NCBI GenBank assembly: GCA_944381165.1
Contig: CALWKC010000007.1
Span: 29,656-93,655 of the forward strand
Source of the DNA: an uncultured Lachnospira sp.
Lineage (GTDB): Bacteria > Bacillota > Clostridia > Lachnospirales > Lachnospiraceae
Reading direction: 5' to 3'
DNA length: 64,000 nt
Of the stretch, positions 57,810 to 64,000 are shown piece by piece (the stretch's first letter is position 1; each line of letters starts with the position of its first letter). Position numbers and translations under genes: made by a program. The notes below the pieces were generated by a model. That model saw only the letters and a list, made by a program, of their open reading frames with translations. It searched no databases and had not been told where the DNA came from.

Positions 57810-58115
57810 CTACAATTCTAATGCATAGCAGTATTCGTCATTATCAATCTTTCCCGTGAACTGAAATCCGAAAGAAAGACATAATTTTTCAGCCATTTTG
57901 TTTGCGTCGTCTAACATTAAGATTACTTTCTTAACGCCTTGAATTTTCAGACCTCTCAAGATATGTTCTAAGGCTTTTTCCTCAAGCCCTTTATGTTGAA
58001 ATCTATCATCTACCATTAAGCGGCAGATAGTTGCCGTTTCAGCTTGATTTGCAGTCAATTCACACAAGTCCAATATATTTTGTGCGTCAACCGCTTTTAT
58101 CCGAATCACAGCCAT
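57810..58115 (-). CDS. Shortened GNAT acetyltransferase
   Basis: The 101-residue product has the start of a GNAT fold (VIRIKAVDAQNILDLCELTA) joined directly to the acetyl-CoA-binding half (RLMVDDRFQHKGLEEKALEH and LCLSFGFQFTGKIDNDEYCY). Homologues usually have about 40-50 more residues between these parts, and the usual Q-x-x-G-x-G/A loop reads QHKGLE. It may therefore be inactive. AGAGGG abuts the ATG, so a GTG two codons in could be the true start. Confidence 0.65.
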   Translation of the reverse strand: MAVIRIKAVDAQNILDLCELTANQAETATICRLMVDDRFQHKGLEEKALEHILRGLKIQGVKKVILMLDDANKMAEKLCLSFGFQFTGKIDNDEYCYALEL

Positions 58116-58124
58116 CCCTCTTTT

Positions 58125-58772
58125 CTATAAAGTTTTTCTTTTTAAGACCACAAGTCCCAAAAAAGACAGAGCAGCACTTAACAGCAGACAGATACCAATG
58201 TGTAAAACTGCATTGCCGTTAAACATAATAATTCGGAAAAATCCTGACAAGATAGCCCGTAATGGTGCAATCGGTGTAAAAATACAAATAACTGCAGCTA
58301 ATACCGCGTCGGTCAGCCACCCGTACCAATGCGGCTGCATGAATAACAGCACATGAAGAAAAACCATAACAAGCAGCAAAAAGAACATTTGCTGTAATCC
58401 GGCAACTAAAATCCCGTTTTGCGTCCATTTACACACGTCCATCATATTGATAACTGTTCGCGCTGAATATACAGGGTCAATCAGGATATGTATTACTGTA
58501 TTGACAAGTGAAATGCAAAATGCCAGGAAACCATAACTGATCAGACAAGCGAAAAAATAATCTTTTTTACTCGCTCCCAAATGCATCAGCTTCGTGAAAT
58601 CATAAAACACAAAAAAGAATGGGGTTAAGGCAGCAAGCAGCCATGTATAATTTCCGTTGCTTAAAGCAACGTCGCCTGAAGATGTGGCACAAAGTATCAC
58701 AAGCGCAGTAATAATAAAACTGATTTTATTGCTCGCAAGCAATCGTTTTACAATTGCAAAAACAGCTTTCAT
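58125..58772 (-). CDS. ABC transporter permease of the MerR cassette
   Basis: The 215-residue protein has six hydrophobic segments and fits the small ABC permeases that pair with single-domain ATPases of the YtrB kind. No family motif beyond membrane topology is clear. Its ATG overlaps the ATPase stop (ATGA) and has GGGAGG nine bases upstream. Substrate is unknown. Confidence 0.78.
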   Translation of the reverse strand: MKAVFAIVKRLLASNKISFIITALVILCATSSGDVALSNGNYTWLLAALTPFFFVFYDFTKLMHLGASKKDYFFACLISYGFLAFCISLVNTVIHILIDPVYSARTVINMMDVCKWTQNGILVAGLQQMFFLLLVMVFLHVLLFMQPHWYGWLTDAVLAAVICIFTPIAPLRAILSGFFRIIMFNGNAVLHIGICLLLSAALSFLGLVVLKRKTL

Positions 58773-59620
58773 CTTTTTACACCTCCCTTATGTCCCACCA
58801 TTTGAATAAAGAATTCCTGCAAAGACAGCGGGCGAATTTCTAATGAAGTCGTCTGTTCCGGCGGGGCGTCAAAAATATAACTTGTTACAAGGCCTCCAAC
58901 TGTATCCTGTCCAATGATGTTCAGATTTTGTGTCGCAGCTTCCACGTCTTTTTGCAGGCCGCTGATACTGAACGCGTTTGCCTCAACCGACTGTAATGTA
59001 TCAAAAAAAAGGATACTGCCTTTATCAATAATTATTAGTTTTTGAATTGTATTTGCAATTTCCTCAATTATATGAGTGGATACAATAATAATTCGCGGGT
59101 GTTTCTGAAAACTCTCTGTCAGCATATCATAAAACTCCACGCGCATAATTGCGTCGAAACCAAGAACAGGCTCATCTAAAAGAATGACCTCTTTATTACT
59201 TGCCAAACAGATAATCGTGGAAACCATTGTTTTCATGCCAAGAGAAAGATGATTAAACTTCTTTTTTCCATCAAGCTCAAAGCGCTCCATCATTTCCCAA
59301 GCAAAGTCGTAATCGTAGTTGGGGTTTACTTCCGAAGCAATCCTAAGCAACTTACGCACCGGAAGATTAAAATGCTTTGCAAAATTTTCGATATAGCTGA
59401 CGCCTGTATCCAAAGCGGATGTTGTTATTGTCTTACCGTCAACTTTAATAATGCCGTCTGTAATATTCTGATACCCGGCAATGGATTTGAGAAGCGTTGT
59501 TTTGCCTGCTCCATTCCTGCCAAGCAGGCAATAAATACCCGGTTCATCAATCGACAAAGTAATATTTTTCAGCACGGCTGCTTGCCCATACTGCTTTGTT
59601 ACCTGTTTGAGTTCTATCAT
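58769..59620 (-). CDS. ABC transporter ATP-binding protein of the MerR cassette
   Basis: The 283-residue ATPase has Walker A GRNGAGKTTLLKS, signature LSLGMKTMVSTI, Walker B VILLDEPVLGFD and the switch His in IIVSTHIIEEIA. The start at MIELKQVTKQ has AGGAGG nine bases upstream; a longer frame is unlikely. It is the first gene of the minus-strand cassette and lies downstream of a MerR-type promoter, divergent from the merR-like gene. Confidence 0.92.
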   Translation of the reverse strand: MIELKQVTKQYGQAAVLKNITLSIDEPGIYCLLGRNGAGKTTLLKSIAGYQNITDGIIKVDGKTITTSALDTGVSYIENFAKHFNLPVRKLLRIASEVNPNYDYDFAWEMMERFELDGKKKFNHLSLGMKTMVSTIICLASNKEVILLDEPVLGFDAIMRVEFYDMLTESFQKHPRIIIVSTHIIEEIANTIQKLIIIDKGSILFFDTLQSVEANAFSISGLQKDVEAATQNLNIIGQDTVGGLVTSYIFDAPPEQTTSLEIRPLSLQEFFIQMVGHKGGVKR

Positions 59621-59686
59621 GCAGCTATTCCTCCTAAACAACATTGCAATATCTATTGTTTTTCGCAATATCCTATGTTAAAGTGA

Positions 59687-59717
59687 ATCATAAACCTTTG
59701 TGTTACACAAATGTCAA
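59687..59717 (-). promoter_or_regulatory. MerR-type promoter with 19-bp spacer and operator
   Basis: On the minus strand TTGACA (59712-59717) and TATGAT (59687-59692) are separated by 19 bp. The spacer holds the perfect palindrome TTTGTGTAACACAAA (59697-59711). A long spacer with a dyad between the boxes is the mark of promoters untwisted by MerR-family activators, and a merR-like gene starts 16 bp away in the other direction. Confidence 0.85.
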
Positions 59718-59732
59718 TAGGAGAAAATAAAA

Positions 59733-60482
59733 ATGAAGAAATATTTTTCAGTTGGAGAAGCTGCAAAGGCTGTCCATACAACTAGCGAAACGCTGCGGCA
59801 TTATGACCGCATCGGATTAGTAAAGCCAAGCAAAAAAGACGAATGGACTAATTACCGCTATTATACCGAACAGGATATTGTCCGGTTGAATACGGTGCGG
59901 GCTTTGCAGCTTATGGACCTGCCTTTGCAGGAGATAAAAAAGGTTTTAGAATATGACGACCTTGAAAAAATTGTGGAATTTTTAGCGCAAGCAGAAAAAA
60001 AGGCTGATGATAAAATAGCAGCGCTCCAGTACAGTAAATCAAAAATCCAGCTGGCAAAAGCAGACTATGAAAAAAAATTGCAGATGCGCAAAAATCCTAA
60101 CGGCACCTTTATTAAGGATTTTCCGGAGCGTGTTATTTTACTTTCAGATACCTTAGAAGTGCCAACGCTTGATAATCTCTGGAATTATCTCAGCCACTTC
60201 TACGATAAAGTTACACCGGCCTTAAAAGAGCAGTTTGCCTTTGAGGATTTAGCCGGCATATACACCGAAAACGGATTATCAAGGCTTTTTGCTGTCTGCA
60301 TTCGCTATGCAGAGACAGATGGATTAAAGATACTGCCAAAAGGAAAATACCTGTGCGCTGATTGTACCGAAGAAAACCGCGAACAGGTATTAAGCGAGGT
60401 AATTCGTATATCCCGGACAAAATATGGCGTTGAGCCGACATTTACAGTACAGCTAATAGTCGTATCGGGCATTTTGCACTGA
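59733..60482 (+). CDS. MerR-family regulator of the ABC cassette
   Basis: The 249-residue protein opens with a MerR winged helix (KYFSVGEAAKAVHTTSETLR, YDRIGLVKPSKK, EQDIVRLN) and a dimer coiled coil near 75-120, followed by a GyrI-like effector region. It probably senses a small compound and turns on the divergent ABC genes. The frame ends ...VVSGILH at a TGA; the codons after it read NYEVQV, as if a Trp codon (TGG) had become TGA, so the natural C-terminus may be a few residues longer. GGAG precedes the ATG. Confidence 0.88.
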   Translation: MKKYFSVGEAAKAVHTTSETLRHYDRIGLVKPSKKDEWTNYRYYTEQDIVRLNTVRALQLMDLPLQEIKKVLEYDDLEKIVEFLAQAEKKADDKIAALQYSKSKIQLAKADYEKKLQMRKNPNGTFIKDFPERVILLSDTLEVPTLDNLWNYLSHFYDKVTPALKEQFAFEDLAGIYTENGLSRLFAVCIRYAETDGLKILPKGKYLCADCTEENREQVLSEVIRISRTKYGVEPTFTVQLIVVSGILH

Positions 60483-60639
60483 AATTATGAAGTGCAGGTA
60501 TGTGTTGAGGGGGTAAGAGACGGGGTGCGGACAAATTCCTAGACTCCCTAAAGGTTTCAAAAAAAGCTAAATCAGATATATTCACGAAACAAAAATCAAT
60601 GTTGCTTTAAAAGTGTATCATTAATGCGGCTCGTTAACT

Positions 60640-60882
60640 ACCACTATACGGATTCTTGGCTATCCAACTCGCAGAACGCTTTACACATGGATAGCTAATG
60701 AAGGCGCAGCCAAACCCGAACAAAAACCTTTGAAACATGTCAACACAGCAGAGCATCCACGAAATCCCTCAGCAGAAGTCAAAATGGATGCAATTCGTCG
60801 TTGCTTTGAACTCGGGGAAAGTATAAAATCGGTATCAGAAGATATCAGTTATACCAGCCCCAGCATTTACAGCTTGGTCCTA
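60640..60882 (+). pseudogene. Remnant of IS3-type orfA
   Basis: The frame reads LGYPTRRTLYTWIANEG, then AEVKMDAIRRCFELGESI and SEDISYTSPSIYS, the helix-turn-helix repeats of an IS3-family orfA product. It has no proper start and is cut at its 3' end by the intact IS. Confidence 0.75.
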
Positions 60883-60926
60883 TGTCAAGAAAAAGTACAA
60901 ATTAAATATGCCCTTTTAATATTGAG

Positions 60927-61850
60927 TTACCCTGCTAAAGTTTCAGCTCTTTTATCTAACGCTGCATAGTATTCCTCTTCATACTGATCTGGCGAAAGAT
61001 ATCCACAATGGCTGTGTATCCTCACTGTGTTATAAAATGTTTCTATATATTCGAATACCAGCTTATATGCATGCCGGTAATTAAAAATTTTAAAACGGTT
61101 GATCCATTCCCTTTTCAGTAATGCATGAAACGATTCAATACACGCATTATCCCATGGATATGCTTTTTTCGAATAGCTGTTTACCATCCCCTCTGTTGCT
61201 TTACGGAACGCATCCGATACATACTGGCAGCCCCTGTCCGTATGTATGATAAGCGGATGTGTAATTCTGCGGTTTTTCTTCGCTTTCTCGATACATTCCA
61301 CTACATGGGATGCTTCCAGTGTTTCGCTCAAGACCCATGCGATGATTTTCCGGGAATACAGATCCATAATGCTGGTTAAGTATACAAAGCCGTCAAACGT
61401 CCAGATATAAGTGATATCCGACACCCATACAGCATCCGGCTGAGCGGGATTGAACTGTTCATTCAGAATGTTATGCAGTTTCGAACTGAAATCAGAATCT
61501 ATGGTTGTTTGTACATATGGCTTTACCCATTGGGCTTTGATTCCCATCTGACGCATGTAATTCGCCACAGTTTTCACTGCGATTTTTTCGCCGGTTTTCC
61601 ACAATTCCCTTGTGATCTTAGGGGCTCCATAGTTCTGGTGGGAATCTTCATAGATTTTTCGGATTTTCTGTTTGATCTCCCCACGGTGTTTTTCCGTGGC
61701 AGAAGGGACTCTTTTTTTCCAAGCATTATAACCGGATCGTGAAACACCAAGATGTTTCAGTACCCCGCTGACAGAGACGTGGTGCTTCACCGGACGCTGC
61801 TCCATTTCCACAATATACTCCGCTGTGGCAGTATAGACAGCCTCTGTCAT
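60927..61850 (-). CDS. IS3-family transposase OrfB (DDE integrase core)
   Basis: The 307-residue frame has an N-terminal HTH_21-like region (YEDSHQNYGAPKITREL) and an rve catalytic core with WVSDITYIW (first Asp), IHTDRGCQYVS (second Asp) and DNACIESFHALLKREW (Glu). As in other IS3 elements, the active enzyme should be an OrfAB fusion made by -1 frameshifting, since the frame stays open upstream of this ATG through the A7G tract at 61870-61877. It overlaps orfA by four bases. Confidence 0.95.
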   Translation of the reverse strand: MTEAVYTATAEYIVEMEQRPVKHHVSVSGVLKHLGVSRSGYNAWKKRVPSATEKHRGEIKQKIRKIYEDSHQNYGAPKITRELWKTGEKIAVKTVANYMRQMGIKAQWVKPYVQTTIDSDFSSKLHNILNEQFNPAQPDAVWVSDITYIWTFDGFVYLTSIMDLYSRKIIAWVLSETLEASHVVECIEKAKKNRRITHPLIIHTDRGCQYVSDAFRKATEGMVNSYSKKAYPWDNACIESFHALLKREWINRFKIFNYRHAYKLVFEYIETFYNTVRIHSHCGYLSPDQYEEEYYAALDKRAETLAG

Positions 61851-62140
61851 TTTCCCAGGATACTGATGGCTTTTTTTAGAATTTCAAGCGCATCCTTTGT
61901 ATCCCTTAGTTCACGCTGGAGACGGGCGATCTCTTTCGCCTCATCACTGGAATAATTTCCAGATCCCCGTGTTGGTACGTTCCCTTCGTGCTCTCTGGCT
62001 GCTCGGAGCCATGTCTTGAGAGCGGAATCACTGATTCCGAGATTCTCAGCCGCTTTCTGAAGTGAGAGCTCTGGATGATCCAAACGATACCTCACTGCAT
62101 TCTCCTTAAACTGTTGATTATATCTGCTACCCTTTGCCAT
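61847..62140 (-). CDS. IS3-family transposase OrfA (HTH)
   Basis: The 97-residue protein (MAKGSRYNQQFKENAVRYRL) has the helix-turn-helix LSLQKAAENLGISDSALKTW that binds the IS ends, and a C-terminal leucine zipper-like helix (LQRELRDTKDALEILKKAI). AAGGAGG precedes the ATG. Near its end the minus strand reads CTAAAAAAAGCC, a classic slippery site for -1 shifting into orfB. Confidence 0.93.
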   Translation of the reverse strand: MAKGSRYNQQFKENAVRYRLDHPELSLQKAAENLGISDSALKTWLRAAREHEGNVPTRGSGNYSSDEAKEIARLQRELRDTKDALEILKKAISILGK

Positions 62141-62289
62141 GCCTGTACTTCCTCCTTCTCATCCTCTTTCTTATCATACATGATTTAGGTTTGCATGGCA
62201 TCTTTACTTTGTACTATTTTTATACTACCACTAGCTGGCGAAAAAATACCTTAATGACGGTATAGTTCCTATAATGGAGAGATATCCTT

Positions 62290-62795
62290 ATGTGTATCCA
62301 ACAAAGTAAAACCGGATTTTCATACTGATAAGTCAGATCAGAAATGGTTGACCGGCATCTCAGAGTTTGACCTTCCATCTGGTAAGGTCTATCTTTCTGC
62401 ACTTGTGGATTATTTTGATGGCCTGCCCCTGGTTAGAATGTAATCACGGCATCTGATTCTGTACTTGTCAATACGATGCCTGATCAGGCAATATCTCCGC
62501 AGCCGAAATGTGAACGGTCGCTCATACATTCTGATAGAAGCTGCCATTACCGATAGCCGGACTGATAGAATGTATAGAAAATGCAGGTTTGGAGCGCTCC
62601 ATGTCCCAAAAGGGCTGTTCTCCTGATAATGCCGCCTGTGAAGTATTATTTGGCCGTTTGAAAATGAGATGTTCTATTATCAGGATTGGACAAGAATCAA
62701 AATATCAGAATTTATTAGCACACTGAATGAGTATCTGATATGGTATAACACCAAAAGTATTAAAAGTATCACTTGGAAATATTATCCTTTGGGAG
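62290..62795 (+). pseudogene. Remnant of IS3-type orfB
   Basis: Interrupted plus-strand frames give FHTDKSDQKWLTGISEFDLP and GKVYLSALVDYFDGLPL, then after stops and shifts FENEMFYYQDWTRI and LNEYLIWYNTKSIK. These are conserved stretches of an IS3-family transposase core, now broken by several stop codons and deletions. Confidence 0.8.
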
Positions 62796-62799
62796 TATC

Positions 62800-62843
62800 G
62801 ACAGAGTCTCGGACTGGTTGAATAACCAGTCCGAGACTCTGTC
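62800..62843. repeat. Perfect 20-bp inverted repeat at the end of the IS remnant
   Basis: GACAGAGTCTCGGACTGGTT and its exact complement are separated by GAAT. The right arm is also the terminal repeat of the decayed IS. With no T run it is probably part of the IS end, possibly shielding it from outside transcription. Confidence 0.75.
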
Positions 62844-62850
62844 CACACCC

Positions 62851-63201
62851 ACTCACCATGTCAGACCGCATTCGTACAATAACTGGATGATACCATTTAA
62901 AACACGAAATATATAGTAAATTTTTCAAACAAAGTATTACAAAAATGCTTGACCAGTACAGAACAACCTTTCCCGTCAGAACACCGCAAATGTAACCACA
63001 CTTTCCGTGATGTGCTACAATTTCGTCAGCCATCTGCTCCACAAATGTATAACACACATGACTTTCCGTGGAAAGTCGTGTGCCAACAGTGATGCTACTC
63101 GCCCATATTGGGAACCCAGAGCCAAGGAGATTTTTCCCTCTGGACCTCCTTCATGTTCGCACAGCGGCTATCCATCCGTCCGTGCCGGTTGGATTTCGCT
63201 G
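62851..63201. other. Unassigned accessory DNA
   Basis: No gene is supported here. A minus-strand open stretch ending inside the IS inverted repeat (62782-63057) has no recognisable domain. A small hairpin, GACTTTCC/GGAAAGTC, lies near 63062-63080 behind hsdR but has no T tail. Confidence 0.4.
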
Positions 63202-64000
63202 TTATGATGCTACTATCTGAACCGCATTCTCACGAATTTGATTTATAGTTGCTATCAATGCGGTTCTAGTCTTTGCATCAAACAGCTTGATAAAGCTAAC
63301 CGGTTTGTCAAATGGCGGCTTTGTAAGTTCTGAAACATTTTCCATGTACCCGTTCAGCTCTATGTGATTGATGATTTTTTTCACAAAGGCAATCTGCTTC
63401 TGATTTAAGGATTGGTCGTTGATAAAAGCAGAAAATGCCTGCATGGCTGCCTCGTGATCCAACTTGGCAATTTTGCGAACCAGAAGACCAAATGGCGTGT
63501 CTCCAAATTCGCGCTTGTAATCTTCTTTACTCCCGAGTTCGCTTGTCAACACTCGTTCCAGCTCCTGATAATCGCCCGTAGCCAACGGAATATTATGGGT
63601 CAGCTTGTAAATAGCCAGCGTATTTCCGTGCCCATTGATATAGCGGTTTACTTTGGCACGGTAGTCTTCAAAATCATACGCCGCATCCAACTGAACCCCT
63701 TCCTGGCTATCTATAATTGGATCAGTAAGTTTGGTAATAATACGTTTTTGCCCTCCATCGTCTTCATCCAAAAAACGAATCAAACCACGAAGCTCTCCCC
63801 GAACTTTTTCAAACAGTAGAATATCATTGGCGTTCCAAAAGACATCGGTATGGATTTCCTGTAGCAGCGGCAGCTTTTCCTTAATCTGCGGAATATTCGC
63901 CTTGCGTTCCAGTAGAGAAGCAATGTCACACAACTGCTTTTTGGCATACTTGAAAGCAGGCATCTGTTCAATATGTGCCAACATCAGCCCGTACATGAAG
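63202..64000 (-). CDS. hsdR: Type I restriction enzyme R subunit, C-terminal part
   Basis: The last 265 or so codons of a larger gene enter from the right edge and end at a TAA. The sequence RGELRGLIRFLDEDDGGQKR, GNTLAIYKLTHNIPLATGDY and FGLLVRKIAKLDHEAAMQAF matches the C-terminal helical domain of EcoEI-type HsdR proteins, which binds the HsdMS methylase. The nuclease and helicase domains must lie beyond the window. No hsdM or hsdS is seen downstream, so they would be upstream, to the right. IS remnants follow the gene directly. Confidence 0.82.
   Translation of the reverse strand, partial: FMYGLMLAHIEQMPAFKYAKKQLCDIASLLERKANIPQIKEKLPLLQEIHTDVFWNANDILLFEKVRGELRGLIRFLDEDDGGQKRIITKLTDPIIDSQEGVQLDAAYDFEDYRAKVNRYINGHGNTLAIYKLTHNIPLATGDYQELERVLTSELGSKEDYKREFGDTPFGLLVRKIAKLDHEAAMQAFSAFINDQSLNQKQIAFVKKIINHIELNGYMENVSELTKPPFDKPVSFIKLFDAKTRTALIATINQIRENAVQIVAS

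Larger units (their letters stand above)
60883..62226 (-). mobile_element. Intact IS3-family insertion sequence
   Basis: Near-terminal inverted repeats of 30 bp (60883-60912 and 62197-62226) match at 23 positions, sharing AGTACAAA and ATGCC blocks. The 1344-bp length and two overlapping frames, orfA and orfB, fit the family. Exact tips and target duplication could not be fixed. Confidence 0.85.
60522..62850. mobile_element. Decayed IS3-family element hosting the intact IS
   Basis: The left end GGGTGCGGACAAATTCCT (near 60523) and the right end, read inwards from 62850 as GGGTGTGGACAGAGTCTC, match at 17 of 25 positions. Between them lie the remains of an IS3-type orfA and orfB, in plus orientation, split by the intact element at 60883-62226. 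Without that insert the remnant is about 985 bp, so it has internal deletions as well as stops. Confidence 0.65.

Noticed and set aside
62782-63057. Minus-strand 91-codon frame as a gene
   Set aside because: It ends inside the IS inverted repeat, has no ribosome site and no family resemblance.
62850-63201. Group II intron or structured RNA
   Set aside because: Small hairpins occur but no domain V-like hairpin, intron 5' consensus or reverse transcriptase was seen.

Overview
The window reads as chromosome of a low-to-mid GC, anaerobic, gut-type Firmicute, most likely a Lachnospiraceae close to the pectin-degrading genus Lachnospira. The signs are strong GGAGG ribosome binding sites, CotF-type spore coat proteins, a yybP-ykoY riboswitch on mntP, a family 9 pectate lyase anchored by a TPDTG sortase-like tail together with a rhamnogalacturonan acetylesterase-like enzyme, and GGDEF/EAL proteins. 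The genus is an inference. No rRNA, tRNA or CRISPR was seen.

Layout. 1-8.9 kb: glutamate synthase gltB and the start of gltD, a lipid kinase, a beta-CASP metallo-hydrolase and mntP with its Mn riboswitch, all on the minus strand. 8.9-15.5 kb: a nitroreductase pair, a MATE exporter, an M18 aminopeptidase, a membrane PTS IIC-like protein and a cytoplasmic pectin acetylesterase-like protein. 15.6-19.8 kb: a four-gene surface module (transglutaminase-like protein, MBOAT acyltransferase, SGNH partner, lipoprotein) that shares a divergent promoter region with a plus-strand asparaginase. 21-25.6 kb: degV, two spore-coat genes, a block of intergenic hairpins, then a radical-SAM/DNA-metabolism gene pair behind two LexA-like boxes. 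25.6-32.1 kb: the complete F1Fo ATP synthase operon (BEF-[H+A]-GDC) with delta and alpha fused in one ORF. 32-39 kb: a hemerythrin, a three-gene ABC exporter and a P-type ATPase. 39-43.7 kb: the giant pectate lyase. 44-47.7 kb: stress and resistance genes (yaaA, bcp, an ANT(6)-like gene, a methyltransferase, an arsenate reductase). 47.7-52 kb: a c-di-GMP pair in which the diguanylate cyclase is split by a (GA)6 tract and the EAL phosphodiesterase is intact. 52-56.4 kb: an AT-rich group with a very large permease, a lipoprotein and a small secreted protein. 57-64 kb: accessory DNA with a MerR-controlled ABC cassette between IS-like ends, an intact IS3-family element nested in the remnant of another, and the 3' end of a type I restriction hsdR.

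The leads that look most worth following are the SOS-like control of the radical-SAM pair, the atpH-atpA fusion, the dinucleotide-repeat switch in the cyclase gene, the MerR-type 19-bp-spacer promoter in the IS-flanked cassette, the compact MBOAT/SGNH/transglutaminase surface module, and a 41-bp intergenic repeat present twice. Functions are assigned by recognising motifs and family patterns by eye; no database search was possible.
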